Positions 11,652 to 23,783 of a stretch of 64,000 nt of DNA are shown here, piece by piece. Location of the stretch: positions 4,504,038 to 4,568,037 of the forward strand of contig JANAVB010004000.1 in assembly GCA_029216955.1 (NCBI GenBank), written 5' to 3'. The stretch comes from Iris pallida (taxonomy: Eukaryota; Streptophyta; Magnoliopsida; Asparagales; Iridaceae). The number at the start of each line of letters is the position of its first letter. Position 1 is the first letter of the stretch. The notes below the pieces were generated by a model. It was given only the letters and a program-made list of their open reading frames with translations. It made no database searches and was not told the DNA's origin. The position numbers and the translations under genes were made by a program.

Positions 11652-12097
11652 CGAGCAAGCACCGAGCCAATCTATTTCTAGAATGATGTCATAGTCCTTA
11701 AGGTATAGAACTATCGCATCGAAAGACAATTTCCTACCTCTGATATAAATAAATCCATCTCTATAGATTGAGTGTGGAGGTAACTATGTGCCCGACAGTG
11801 TACTAACGCAAAGGTTTAGACCTGCCGTGTTATAGGGGATTTGTGTTCTTCGATAAAATCTGCCGATATAAAAGTATGGATGGCTCCAGAATCAAATAGT
11901 ACACGAGTAGGCATATTATTGAAAAGTAATATACTTATCATAACTGTATCAGAGGCAAAGCCCTCATCTTGAGTCATGGCATAGACGCATCCTTGGGCAT
12001 TAGAACGACGATCTTGACCATTCTATTGTGCGACCTAAGGAGATCAGGGTCCTGACCTCGATTCTTTGGACGAGTATGCTGGGAAGGCGCGTCTGGG
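11652..12097 (-). pseudogene. Element A aspartic protease segment
   Basis: The minus strand encodes the retropepsin active-site context LFDSGAIHTFISADFIEEH near 11850-11910, with the catalytic DSGA intact. It lies between the gag zinc knuckle (beyond the insertion that ends at 20636) and RT (beyond the CACTA element), the expected polyprotein position. The piece is bounded on the left by the AAC duplication of the CACTA element and on the right by the TTAGG duplication of the LTR insertion. No long frame survives. Confidence 0.8.
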
Positions 12098-13691
12098 TTA
12101 GGTGTCACCACCACTTTCAAGAAGAAGGATATTTTTAACTTTTCCTATTTCTTGTTATTATTGTGAATAATGGTATTTAAATTATATTTTAAGTGATAAA
12201 TTTATTTTACAAAACTAGTAATTATATTTTTGGATTAATTATTTGTAATAATTAATATAGTGCATATGCTATATTATTGTATATGATTAGTGGTTAGCCA
12301 TTAGTTAGAATAGTTGTTAGTGACCCTACAGGACCTAAACCAACTTGACATGGCCACCTAATTAAATTATTAGGACTAGCCTAATTAAACTTTATTTAGT
12401 CTTCTAGTTAGACTAGGAAGATTAATTAGGAAGTTAGGCTAAATATCTAATTAGGGAGTATGGCTTTTTTTTTCCTAAACTTGTCATGACTAAAGAGAGG
12501 GACTTAATGGACTTTTCCTCTAGCAAAAACTCCCAACCCTAACATTATGACCAACCACCTCTTCTACTTAAGGAGACATCTTCTTATTCTTCCTCTTTTC
12601 ATTCAAAACCCTAACCCTAATTTAGAAACTTTCCACAAATTATTCCTACCACCAAAAATAATCCAAAATAGCCCAAATTTGTTCCATTCTCTTTCCCTTG
12701 GAGAGTAAGAGATTCTAGAAGCAAAGCCATGGAGGTAGGAACACTTAGAGCTTGGAAGCTTTTGGATCTTAGAGCCATTTCATTGGAAATCCATCTCCTA
12801 ATAGGTAAAATGCATTCTAAACCCTTTTATTTGTATTAAATAGTGTAGAGGTATCAAATAGAAACGCCCACGCATTAGGGTTACCCATGGTGAGGAGTTT
12901 TGACTCTTCTTCATCCATTTAGAGATTTCCCCTTTGTATTTTAATCTATTTTGGGGAAAATCCGAGAATGACATTTCTAGGATTTGTGAATAGGTTTGTT
13001 AGGTCCTATTTGTGATTTAGAACATGTGGGTATGCTTTGGGTCAAGTTTGGATCCATTTGGAGTGCATATCATGGGCGTATCACAACGTATTCCGATATG
13101 CACACCAAGTGTTTGACAAAACGACCAAAAGAACACCCAATGCTTTTAAATCCAGATTTGACACCTGATTCTAGTGTCTCATATATATTATCTTTTGTAT
13201 ATGTGTTATATATGGGTATTATGTGATTTATATAGCTTGGGAAGAAGTGGACTGATTTTGAGTTTGGTGGACTGATTTTGAGTGTGTGTAGTTAACTGTA
13301 GGAGAGTAGAGTAGGGGACTGATATCTGGTATATATTATGAGTGTTCATTATAGAATGTGTGAGTGTCTCTATGTTAATTTTTGTGTGTGAGTAGAGAGG
13401 AGCTATGTTGCATTATAGCTAACTGTTGTCAAGATTAAGGAGGAAAATGTATCAGTCATATATAGGAAAATATATCAGTCATATATAGAAAAATGTATCG
13501 GTCATCTAGTTTAACATGTATCAGTCATCTAGTTTAATAGGTATCAGTCAACTGGTTGAATATATATTAGTCAAATGAAGGGGGCCCTATATGTATCAGT
13601 TAACTGATAGGAGGGGGGGAGATAGGCTCGAGTTAGTGTAGGGTGCCAAAACAATTCATAAAGGTAGGGGAAAACTTTGCATAGCAGTATG

Positions 13692-14695
13692 TGTTGGCCC
13701 ATTGGCTAATGGTCACACCTGATTTTGATAATCAACGACAATTTTGGTTGATACGCAAAATATACGAACTACTACAGGTTACGTAAATTGACACCGAAGA
13801 ACGTCTACGTCCATATCCCACTGCTACAAGGAACATTGTATCATCATCCGGAAACAATCTTATTGGAATTCAGATCGGGTCATTTTATATTTTCTTTTGT
13901 ATTTTTAATTTTATTGAGTCTAGGAAATATAAATGTAAGATTGTTCAGGATTATACTGGCTTAGGTTATTCCCAGTCCAAAATTTTAAATAAGCCCACCT
14001 ATATATCCCCAAAACTCCACATATCCAAATAGCCCAAAACCTATGCAATTTGGCCCATGCAAAATTCTATTCTGACCCAACAGAATTTAGCCAGAACTCT
14101 GATTGAATAGAGAGAAGAGTGAATGAGTTGATTGAAAATGAAAAATCCTTCTCTATTTATAGTATTTTTGGGAATCGAACTCGGGTAGAGTTCGAATGCT
14201 AGAATATCGCATACGAATGTTGCTAACAAATTTGGTGGGAACAAATATTCAAAAATTCCAGACCGAACTCGGACCAAACTCGGTCAGAGTTATGGTTGAA
14301 TTCTGTTAGGTCAGAATAGAATTTTACATGGGCCAAATTGCATAGGTTTTGGGCTATTTGGATATGTGGGATAAATATGTAGGCTTATTTGGAATTTTGG
14401 ACTGGGAATAACCTAAGCCAGTATAATCCCAAACGATCTTACATTTATATTTTATAGACTTAATAAAATTAAAAATACAGAAGAAAATATAAAATGCCTC
14501 GATATGAATTCCAATAAGATTGTTCTTGGATGATGATGCGATGTTCCTTGTAGTAGTGGGATGTGGACGTAGACGTTCTTCGGTATCAATTCACGTAACC
14601 TGTAGCAGTTCGTATATTTTGTGTATCGACCAAAGTTGTCGTTAATTATCAAAACCAGGTGTGACCATTAGCCAGTGGGCCAACAATCTCCCATA
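13692..14695 (-). repeat. Copia LTR with ~400-bp inverted-repeat arms
   Basis: The stretch starts TGTTGGCCCATTGG and ends CCAGTGGGCCAACA. Its first ~420 bases (13692-14112) are the near-exact inverse complement of its last ~410 (14285-14695), leaving a ~170-base loop. A TATA-like CTATAAATAGAG reads on the minus strand in the loop (near 14145-14160), the same direction as the copia genes. A purine-rich ATATGGGAG lies next to the right end on the minus strand, where a polypurine tract should be. The simplest reading is one LTR that is itself a giant palindrome: U3 in the right arm, promoter in the loop, U5 in the left arm. The alternative is two same-family LTR pieces joined head to head. Confidence 0.7.
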
Positions 14696-15149
14696 TTTTG
14701 ATAATTGACAAACTATGAGTCTATACCAAAAGTAACTAATATAAAAATTTGAAAATGTATACCTGACTTGTTTGGATTGCTTCTAAATTTTTTGTATAGC
14801 TCTTCTTTCTCCCCTTTTGTCAAGTACGCAAAATGTGTCTTCCTTACAATTTGTGAAGCCAACAATCCAACAATAACTAAGAAGCAGACAGAGTAATATC
14901 CATAAATAATAGAAATTAAACAAGTCACAACTCAGCAAAACTTGTAGTAGCAGTGTAAAAAGAATATGAGAAATGGAAACTGAAAATAGCATAAACTCAA
15001 ATACTACTGAAATAAGAATGCATACAGTCATAACTGAAAGAGTTTAGACTACTACATAAGTTCAACTGAAAATAAAAGTGCCACTACTATATGATCATCA
15101 TTAGCAGAAACAACCCACAAAATACTAAAATAAAGCCCAAATCTTATAT

Positions 15150-16374
15150 CAGCGTCATCATCATCAGGATCAACAGGAGGATGAGGATCGACATAGGCCG
15201 TTGTCGAATCGAAGAGTCCAAAAGTGTCTAGATTCTCAAGCCTAGGTCAGTCGAATATAGGATGATGAAGGATCTGAAATGGTACAGTAGGATGATGCAC
15301 CAGCGACCACTGAATGTCAGCGATGCCATTTCTCAAGACCTGAGCCTGAAAGGTATGGCAGAACTCAGCATCAACATAGGACTAATGACGTTGTCCTTGA
15401 AGAGTGACAAAATCATCAAACCACTGATAGAACTGAGGATCAAATCCTGGAGCAGCATGAGCAGGAGTAGAAGTAGGAGCATGAGAAATTGGATCAGGTG
15501 GAAGTGGAGCAGCACTGGATGAAAGTGGAGGTAGATGATATTTTCTAGACCTAGTCAGCTCAGAAGGTGACCCAGAGATAGGACAGATATCAAGATCAAC
15601 TCTAAACTTTCAAAATATCACCGCAAGATGCATGGAGTAAAGGAGGTTGCGGGCTACCCTCCGACAACTGATCATCCAAGCTATAAAGGTCTTGGGGACA
15701 TAAAATATGACTCCGAAATGAAGATGATACATTGCAGACATCTCGAAAAAGATAATCTCATTAGTAGATCCATTTTCAGGAAGTAAGGCAGAGTACACAA
15801 ATCAATGGAGTTCATAATTTTTTTGATTTAGGTGCTTTGCAAAGAACCTACTGCCTTTAGGAGTAGGGTTCGGTTGACACATATCAGTCTTAAGAGAATC
15901 AAGAGTCATGTCGGCAGAAAATTGGACTTTGTTTATCTCGACTAATGCTTCGCCATTGTCTAGCATATGGGAGTATTCACTAAGGTCAATCGAGTTAAAC
16001 TCAATTTGTTTTCCGGCGACACTAGAATAGATGCTGCCATCATCTTTTACTTGCATATTACTGTAAAACATACGAACAACATTGTCATAAATTTTACTAG
16101 ATGTTTCAAAGAAAATTCGGAGTCCTAAGTGTTCAAATGTGGAAGCACACTCCGAGAAGATAGTAAAATTGACTGATCACTCGGGGCAAATTTCTCGACA
16201 GCGAAAAGAGTTAAACAAAGACTCGAATATTTCCAAAGATGGAAATAAATTCATGTCAAATTCCTCGTCGTCGGTAGGACGAACGGGACTGAACATGTTG
16301 ACAGGTTCGTATTCCAAAGTGAAAGACGAATTCGCAGACTCTCCCTTCCTTTTCTTGAAGAGTTTGGGAGCCAT
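15150..16374 (-). pseudogene. Sirevirus envelope-like extra ORF (putative plant transposon protein domain)
   Basis: Three broken minus-strand frames (16374-16177, 16071-15802, 15798-15610) and a tail to about 15150 form one former gene. The start MAPKLFKKRKGES is basic. The segment with NEIIFFEMSAMYHLHFG and MISCRRVARNLLYSMHLAV resembles the conserved core of the extra protein found after pol in Sireviruses and other plant elements (putative plant transposon protein family). The tail after 15520 encodes Leu-rich low-complexity sequence. Position after RNase H and before the 3' LTR supports the call. Its function is not established; an envelope role was proposed from position only. Confidence 0.65.
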
Positions 16375-16589
16375 GGAATTAAAAAGGAGAAATGAAGAGA
16401 TATACCTAAAAAAGAATAAGTAGAAGAGTGGAGAACACCTTCTTGAGCCTTCTATAACTAAGAAGGAAGGAGATGGGAGCTTTGAAAATATGGAAGTAGA
16501 AACTACGGTTTAGTTTAGAGTGCTCGGGTGAGGAGAAAATATAAAGAAGATAGAGTTTTATAGAAGCTAGGGCCGGCTGCAGCAGTTCT

Positions 16590-16670
16590 GGAAATTGAAC
16601 CAATGCCAACCGAGTTTGGCACGAACTCGGTCAGAACTCGGACCGAGTTCTATCCGAGTTCGACCACTTG
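16590..16670. repeat. Clustered ACTCGG motifs between copia pol and extra ORF
   Basis: Direct copies of GAACTCGG and CCGAGTT variants occur every 10-20 bases. The same motif family is present in the loop of the copia LTR (about 14170-14290). Conserved repeated motifs in non-coding Sirevirus regions are known as a class; whether this is one of them I cannot say. Confidence 0.5.
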
Positions 16671-16924
16671 CTTTTTCAATTCATTATATGTGTAATGAAT
16701 AATAACTATGCCTAATAGCTTTTGATTCTTAAATTTATTAACATTCATTACTTTGGGTTAGCTGTAAGGGCCGGATCCCTGCTAGCGGTAGTCTAAAGAC
16801 ACTTGGCACCGTATCGTTTAGACTTTTACGTCTTTTTTACAGAAGGGCCCTTTCGGCTTGTATCCCAAATAAATTTAATTAATAAATCTCAAAATCTTAA
16901 GTTTTAAGCATTTTTATAAACCAT

Positions 16925-18093
16925 AACGCATTATGAATTTGAAAATTCAAGTATGCCTAACTTGTGACACAGATAATTGAAACAGTCTTCAGCCAGCGGT
17001 TTTGTGAAAATATATGCTAATTAATGATCCGTGTCAATAAATTCTAAGCAAATATTCCCATGTTGTTGGTGATCACGTAAAAAGTGTTGATGTATCTCTA
17101 TGTGCTTTGTACGTGAATGACAAACATGATTTTAGTCAAATTAATTGTGCTAGTGTTATCACAATATATAAGAATCTTCGTGTAGTCAGATTGTAGTCTT
17201 CTAGGGTTTGTTTCATCCACAAAATTTGTGCACAACAACGTCCTGCGATGATATAATTAGCCTCAGTTGTTGGTAAAGCAACAAACTTTTGCTTTTTGCT
17301 AAACCAGAAGACTAAAGCTTTTTCTAGAAAATGATATGTACTGCTGGTATTTTTACGGACTACTTTGCATCCAGAAAAATCTATATCTGAATAACCAATC
17401 AGGTCAAAAGATGTAATTTTAGGATACCACAAGCCGACTGTAGAAGTTACCTTAAGGTATCGGAAGATACGCTTAATGGAGCATAAATGTGATTCCTTAG
17501 GATTAGCTTGGTATCGTGCACATATGCAAACACTAAATATAATATCTAGAGGACTAGCAGTTAAATATAATAAACTATCAATCATACCTCGATACTTACG
17601 CTAGTCGTTAGGTTTACCATTTTCATCAATGTCAAGCCGTGTTGATCCATTGGAGTTTCGATAGGCTTTACGTTGTCGAAGTCATACTTCTTCAGTAAAT
17701 CCTTCGTGTACTTAGCTTGGTTAATGAACATTTCCTGTGAGTGTTGTTTGATTTGAAGTCCTAGAAAGTAGTTTAGCTCTCCCATCATACTCATCTCAAA
17801 CTCACTCTGCATACACTTAGCAAATTTTTGACAAAGATTTTTATTAATAGAACCAAAAATGATGTCATCTACATAAATTTGCACAAGAAGAATATTATCA
17901 TCTGAAGACTTGATAAACAAGTAGTATCGACTCTTCCTTTTGAAAATCTATTTTCAAGTAAGAAGGCACTTAGGCGTTCATACCACGCACGAGGTGGTTG
18001 TTTGAGTCCATAGAGCGCTTTCCTAAGTTTGAAGACGTGATCAGGTTTTTGAAAATTTTTAAAAGAGGTGCTCAACAGTCCTACAATATACAT
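16925..18093 (-). pseudogene. Copia reverse transcriptase (C-terminal half) and RNase H
   Basis: Frame 18093-17869 gives KLRKALYGLKQPPRAWYERL, a hallmark of Ty1/copia RT. Frame 17920-17582 gives the catalytic IYVDDIIFGS and LNYFLGLQIKQ, and frame 17585-17136 gives RNase H with YSDIDFSGCKVVRKNTSSTY and a CCAQILWMKQTLEDY segment. After a shift the end reads HSRTKHIEIHQHFLRDH and IFTKPLAEDCFNYL near 16930. The first frame lacks the RT N-terminus because the element is truncated there. At least three frame changes separate the pieces. Confidence 0.9.
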
Positions 18094-19139
18094 CCTAATG
18101 GGCTCGGGCTAAGTAGCCTTAGGCAGCAGCGGTATTTGCTGCCATCCATATCATCAACATCAGTAGGTAAGTAGGCAACTTACTGCCTATTAGCAGGGCA
18201 ATAACAATAATAGGAAAGGGGAACTCTAGAACAACATTTAGCATCTTGAGATAGGCTCGGGTTTAGCCCAGTACAACAGTTAACTGAAGATAAGGGAAGT
18301 GAGTTGAAGTGTATCCTAAACAGTTCATGAAGGGGGCTATGATGTGTATTAGCTAATTGATAGTGTTAAGGAAGTAAAGATAAGGTATAAAGTAAAGAAG
18401 TGTCACTAACAACTACAGGTAAGGAGGAACTTTAGATCAATAATAGTATACTATAGGGGGCTTGGGCTATTAAGTTTGCAACAGCAACATACATGAGTAA
18501 AGGAGGGGGCGTGAGGTTGCTTACTGCAGGGTTATCAAACCCTACTGTTGGCAGCAGTGTGGATATGCCACTTGACCGGTGTTCGTAGCCATATGTGTGA
18601 GCAGTGTGGGCAGAGCATAGGTTTGGTTAGTGAGTGTGTGTGTGTGTGTGTGTTTGGTAGCTCACACATATGCAATGTGTGAAGGAAATGAGGGTTAGGC
18701 CATGTTTTGTAATGTGACAGAGAGTGTTAGAGTGTGTGTTAGCACTCACACAAGGGTTAGATAAGGGTGAGGCAATACCTAGGTTAGGGTAATACAAGAT
18801 ATAGGTATTGGGTAATCTCACAATGTAGGATATATATAAATATATAGGTAATAGGATTACCTATGTCTAGGAAGGGTAATGATTAGATAGTATAGGTACT
18901 TACCCCAATGTTAGGGTAATTAGATTTACCTATATAAGGGAAGGTAATGTCATGGTATACCATGAATAGGTAATAGAATACTTCCTATGGTTAGGGTAAT
19001 ACATAGTGTGGGGCCTTACCTAGGGGTATTGGCCTCGATAGAGAAATAGGGTAAATAGGGGTAATGAGTAGTATATCCCAAGATACCTTATGAATAGGTA
19101 GATGTCTAATTAGAGACTAGGATAGCCTAGTATGGGTTG

Positions 19140-19330
19140 GGTTACCTTGGTATGACAAGATAATGACCTAGAAACCTAGGTTTGACTCGATTTGACCAAG
19201 GTAGACCACTTTGACCATGAAAGTCAACCTTTAAGTCAAATTGATCTAGTTTGACCCCGGAAGCCTAGTTTGACTAGTATTGACCTAGTTTGACTAATAT
19301 TGACCTAGTTTGACTTCCATGACCTAGAAA
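19140..19330. repeat. TTGACC/TTTGAC short repeats in the long LTR
   Basis: Variants of CTAGTTTGACTAATATTGAC recur about every 12-25 bases. A homologous tract lies at 36175-36300 in another LTR fragment, where it is followed by similar downstream sequence, showing that the two belong to related LTR families. TTGACC matches the core of the W-box bound by WRKY factors, but a repeat origin suffices. Confidence 0.65.
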
Positions 19331-20641
19331 GGGCCTAGAAGCATATAATTAATCCATTTAAATATATTGTTTACTCTAGAACACCAAGTAACTCTGTATA
19401 TCTCATATATAGGTTTGTGTGACATCAGTTTGGACCTTGATTCACATTTACTGCTCAGGACTACATGCGAGTATATTCTCTGATAATTTTCATTATCTGA
19501 TAATTATTATGATTCAGCTTCTAGTATAGAATTACCTGATTCTTTGGCACGACACAGATTGGTATTTCTGGATTCATTTACTTGTGACACATGCATCTAA
19601 CTTATTTGGCCTCTATTTTTGGAATCACCTACTGGAACCACCTAGTAGAATCCCTTTCTGGCTTCACTACTTTTTGGCTGGACTTGTACTTAATTTACGT
19701 ATCGGGATATGGATTCACTTGTACTAGTCGGGGCAGAAAAATACTCGAAATGACATGTAAACATTCCTAAACATACTGGAATCACTCATACTAGTCTAAT
19801 ATGGAAAGATAGCCGTCGTACGCTTGCCAAATGTGCGATGTGCCGTATTTACCCCCTAAGCCTTTACATGTCGAAAGCGGTATTTTGAAACACATTAGTT
19901 TAGTGCTTTCTTTCTAGATTCACATTATATTGCTGGACTCACATCACATCTGTTCTAGTTTAGTTATCCTTATTTACAGTCTTTATTGTCATGTTTTTCT
20001 GGATCACTATATTCACTTTTCTTATACTTTAGTTAGCTGTTATTCTATTTCATTCCCTGACTCATTCTTTTCCTTCTTATCAAGTATTACTTTAACTATT
20101 TTATAATATTTATCAATTAATTGGAATTGCTAGAAGAGGTGTGCTCGTTCCATCCTGAATGGATATATTTTTCAGATGACCACTTAGGGGACTTGTGTCC
20201 CACATTCTATGGAACTGAGGAGGGAATAGCAACCATAGGTCCAGATACTCAGGAGTGATTACCGAGGGGCTTAGTTACTCTTATAGCAATGTGATAGATT
20301 CATTATTAGAGTTCTTGGCATGTGTATATATTGGAGACTTTATTATTATATTTGAGATTTGGATTTTGATATTGTATTTAGAAGTTGTTGATGTTTTAGA
20401 CTTTATAGTTTATTAGACTTTTTTGATATCTTATCGTAATTTAGATCGTGATTGGGTATTTAGTATTATCATTTATACTTTGTCCTCCATTTGGAATTGA
20501 GATATAAGACAGATCCATTATATCATTGTACGAGATTGATAGTTAGTGACCTAAACAACGTTCTACCGTCGATGCTGCGGCATAAGCTGAACGTTGTTAA
20601 CTACTCGTGCCCCTATACCGGGTACAGGTCATAACATTAGG

Positions 20642-21730
20642 TCTTCTAGCCGAATAATTTGCTCGCATATGACCCATCTTACCATAATACCAGCATCCAC
20701 TGATAGAGAAATGGCAGTCGACTACTTGATGTCTGAAGTTATTGCATTTGGTGTAGTGAGGTCCTAAGTTTTATCCTTGATGGCCGTAGTTTGTACACTT
20801 AGTGACATTGTTGCCTTCTGCTACACTTGAGCGTTTGTGGTAGATTTTGCACAATGCTGGCAGTGGTTGGAGGATATTGGTGCCCAAGATGGAGAGCATA
20901 ATTGAGGGACTTGCCCATCATCTTGTACTCCAGATGGCTCACATGGGCAGAGATAGAGGGCCGCAGACCCACTTCAAATTGTTGAGCACGACTCTTCGTA
21001 GTCGGTACGAATGCCCCAATAAATTTAGCCAACTTGTTAAATTCTATTACGTAATGCTGCACCATCATGTTTTCTTGCATCAGCTGCATAAATTCATTCT
21101 TTTTTTATTGTTGAACGACTGCAAGAAGTACTCGACTTCGAACGCCTTCCGGAATGTGGCCTAAGGGATTGTCGCTGCATCATTGTCTCGACGGATCGAT
21201 CGCTAAGGAAATTAAGTGTAGTCAATTTTCTTGGACTTTTTGACGCCCAAAAGTTCAAATTGGTCTTCTAACTTCTCCAACCAATCAATCGCTAAGGGAA
21301 GGATTTTTGGTACCGCTGAAGGAAGTGCGATACGTTTTCTTGAGTTTAGACACCTCAAAGTTGTTACTCGGTGCTGCAGGCTCCTCCAGGTCGATTTCAA
21401 TTAGTCGAGTCGTAGGCTCGATTGCAACATCTATCATTGCAGAGTTATTATTGGCCACAAATGTCTAGACAATATGCTGTAGAGTATCAAACTACTTTTT
21501 TTGCAACTTGAATTGCACCTCGAATAGGGTCTCAAACTGAGTATGTCGTGCCTGAGCTTGTCTCTGTTGATTCTCGACTTACCGTTGGTGATGCTCATTC
21601 TGGCACGGATTAGCCTCAACTTGCTATTGTTGTGATTCAAACATGCATAACATTCGTTCCATAGGGTTGGCAAATGGTTCAGCCCTTGAGCTACTCGAGG
21701 TACTCTCTTCGTTCACGGCCGTGGGTTCCG
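20642..21730 (-). pseudogene. Element A gag with degenerate zinc knuckle
   Basis: Minus-strand segments match the retrotransposon gag domain: WLEKLEDQFELLGVKKSKK (within 21400-21212), FEVEYFLQSF, then frame 21089-20799 with MQLMQENMMVQHYVIEFNKL and SHLEYKMMGKSLNYALHLG. Near 20660-20700 a zinc-knuckle-like CWYYGKMGHMRANY is present in which the second and last cysteines are replaced by tyrosine, so it could not bind zinc normally. Several stops lie between the segments. The gene starts just downstream of the primer binding site at 21853-21864. Confidence 0.85.
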
Positions 21731-21852
21731 CAACTTCTATAATAAGTTAGTCTTAGAAAATATTACAAACTCACTATATGGAATAACTTATCTTATCGAC
21801 ACGAGGTCAAAGTTTCAAGACTAAGACGGAAAGTTAACGGACGTAAAGCCGT

Positions 21853-21864
21853 GCTCTGGTACCA
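21853..21864 (-). promoter_or_regulatory. Primer binding site of element A (initiator Met tRNA type)
   Basis: The minus strand reads TGGTACCAGAGC, one base from the canonical TGGTATCAGAGC complementary to the 3' end of plant initiator methionine tRNA, and lies three bases from the LTR end. This fixes the direction of the element and the inner LTR boundary at 21868. Confidence 0.88.
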
Positions 21865-21867
21865 TTA

Positions 21868-23505
21868 TGTCACGTATCGATTTCGTAGAATAGATAGTCG
21901 TCCCCTGGACATGATATCGTGAGAGCCTAAGTTGCACTCACACAAGTAATGGTCATAATGTTATCCGAAACACAAAAAAAAGAGAGGGTACGTAGAGAAA
22001 TTGAACATTTGCACAGAAGAAAACTTTACTTCATAGATGATAACTTTATTACAAGAATCGATTACAAAGGGTGCTGCATGGGCTTACAAACTGACTTAGA
22101 TAAGATAGTCGTTCATACCTTTACATCTTCTTATACAAAGCCAAAACACTCAATAGAGCTTTGATTGGGGAAAGTTGAAGCATTACAACAGGTCTTGAGT
22201 AGAGTCTTCAAAATATTGGAAATTGCCTTCACACACTAGCAAGGCTTCAAAATGTTCCAATTGTCAGATTCAGTTATATGTCACGCCCTTCCTGGTTCTC
22301 AGCACTTGTGGAGAGCGAGGGTCAGTACATTGTTGTGTACTAGTAAATGACTAATTAATCCAACTTTCTAGCCATCCTAGTTAGTTTTATGTAAGCAGTT
22401 GATAAGGCATAAACAATGTAATCTATGATAGAACTTACTTATGATAGAGGGTGCTATTGCAGTATAAACTTACCATATTCTTTTCTGTAGGATTTACATA
22501 AATAGTTAAAACAATGTATAGATAGCGGTCACTGGCAATTCAAGCCATCCTAGACATATAGCTTGCTTTAGACGGTGACCCTTCCAACGCGAGTAACAAG
22601 ACCCGCTAAAAGTTTTCCAATAACCCGTGTTAGTATCTAGCACAGCTAACTTGCTTTACTTCTAGGTCGAATCGTTCTTGTGGCCTCGAGTTGCCGTTCG
22701 AGGAAGCGAAACCTTGTGCACAAGTTGTCCACGATCGTACGAGACTAAACTAGTTACTCAAGCAGGATCTACCATAAGAAACTTAACCATTTTCATCATT
22801 TCCACCTTGTCGTGGAAACAGTTATTCAATGGTTCAATCTTTGTTTAACACAGTTCTATAACATGCATAATATAAGTAAGCATGTAGTAGTTTCATGATA
22901 TATAACAGCTCTACAATAGATATACATAAGTAAACATGCAACAGTTATAATACTTATAGTTTTATGGAAATAAGCATATAATAGTATGTCTAGGCCTCTA
23001 TATCTAGCATTCATGTTATCAGATTGTTGATTGATTGGAGAACAAGAAGTTCAAGGAAAGAAAGGTCAAGTCACTTACGTTGATTGATTGAGGCAAGGAA
23101 AGAAGGTCTACTTTAATACATAATGCCTCGATCACCTGTAATTTTATAAGCAACGGACCAGTACTCTACTTTTCTCATCAAATTTTGATATGAAATACGA
23201 AGTTCGAAGAACATAAGCCATAAAATTAATCGAAAACATTCACAAAAAATGCATTCATAAAATCAACCCCAAAGAAGCAAGTGTGACACGAAAAATAGAG
23301 CAGTGAAAGGTCTCCCTCGATCAGCCGCAGTGTCCTTCCTCGAAATACAATTCGCTGAATATGGGACTTGATTTTGAAGGAACCGATCCATAATAAGGAA
23401 AGAATTTTGATTCAATCTGTCCCCCACTAATCGATAACGACAATATTTCTTAATCGTGCTCCCCGCGAATGAGAAATGGGGTACGATGTTGGGACATGGC
23501 ACTAC
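21868..23505 (-). repeat. 5' LTR of element A
   Basis: Starts TGTCACGTATCG beside the primer binding site and ends near GGGACATGGCACTAC, matching the 3' LTR at 1-3034 minus its insert. Length about 1.64 kb. The terminal CA appears altered at the right end. No gene lies inside; the reading frames at 21949, 23263 and elsewhere are incidental. Confidence 0.87.
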
Positions 23506-23734
23506 TGGATCGAGATCTTCACTATTTATTAAACATTCTAGAATGTTTCTGAAATAACAGCCATTGGATCTGTCTTTTTGGATCGTACAACTAGTTCAAA
23601 ATTTTACAAAAAATTGGATAGTTAAGGAACTAATTTATGCGTTCCAAAAAGACAGATCATATGTCTGCTATATATTTTCAAGACTTTCAGGGATGCTTAA
23701 TAGTAGGGATCCTGATTCTTTTTCTCTCAAACGT

Positions 23735-23783
<49 letters not shown>

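Larger units (their letters stand above)
13692..18093 (-). mobile_element. Sirevirus-like Ty1/copia retrotransposon, 5'-truncated
   Basis: On the minus strand the order is RT-RNase H (18093-16925), a spacer, an envelope-like extra frame (16374 to about 15150), a polypurine tract and a 3' LTR (14695-13692). An extra frame after RNase H and LTRs with TGTTGG termini are characteristic of Sireviruses. Everything upstream of the middle of RT (gag, protease, integrase, 5' LTR) is missing at 18093, where host LTR sequence resumes. No target duplication is therefore expected. Frameshifts and stops occur throughout. Confidence 0.82.
12103..20636 (+). mobile_element. Long LTR-type insertion in element A (TSD TTAGG), probable solo LTR
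   Basis: The insertion begins TGTCACCACC and ends GTCATAACA, giving TG...CA termini, and is flanked by the exact 5-bp repeat TTAGG (12098-12102 and 20637-20641). Removing it rejoins gag and protease of element A. Without the nested copia (13692-18093) it is about 4.1 kb and contains no gene that I recognise and no clear primer binding site, so a very long solo LTR is the simplest reading. Its right terminus resembles that of LTR F, which suggests plus orientation; a leader-like segment rich in AACCCTAA follows at about 12530-12640. The flanks 12103-13691 and 18094-20636 hold only repeats and unassigned sequence. Confidence 0.72.
1..23505 (-). mobile_element. Element A: nested Del/Tekay-type Ty3/gypsy retrotransposon
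   Basis: The two ends carry matching LTR sequence in the same orientation, and between them, on the minus strand, lie gag, protease, RT, RNase H, integrase and chromodomain remnants in Ty3/gypsy order. Read from high to low coordinates the order is 5' LTR (21868-23505), primer binding site, gag (20642-21730), protease (11652-12097), RT to chromodomain (6114-3091), 3' LTR (3034-1). The coding region is cut by a CACTA element and by a long LTR insertion, and the 3' LTR by a third insert. Removing them leaves roughly 8 kb, a normal size for the family. The extreme left end lies a few bases outside the window, so its target duplication cannot be checked. Many stops and frameshifts make it inactive. 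Confidence 0.85.

Noticed and set aside
19140..19330. W-box cluster acting as a WRKY-responsive promoter
   Set aside because: TTGACC recurs as part of a short tandem repeat shared by LTR relatives; repeat origin is sufficient and no nearby gene is present.
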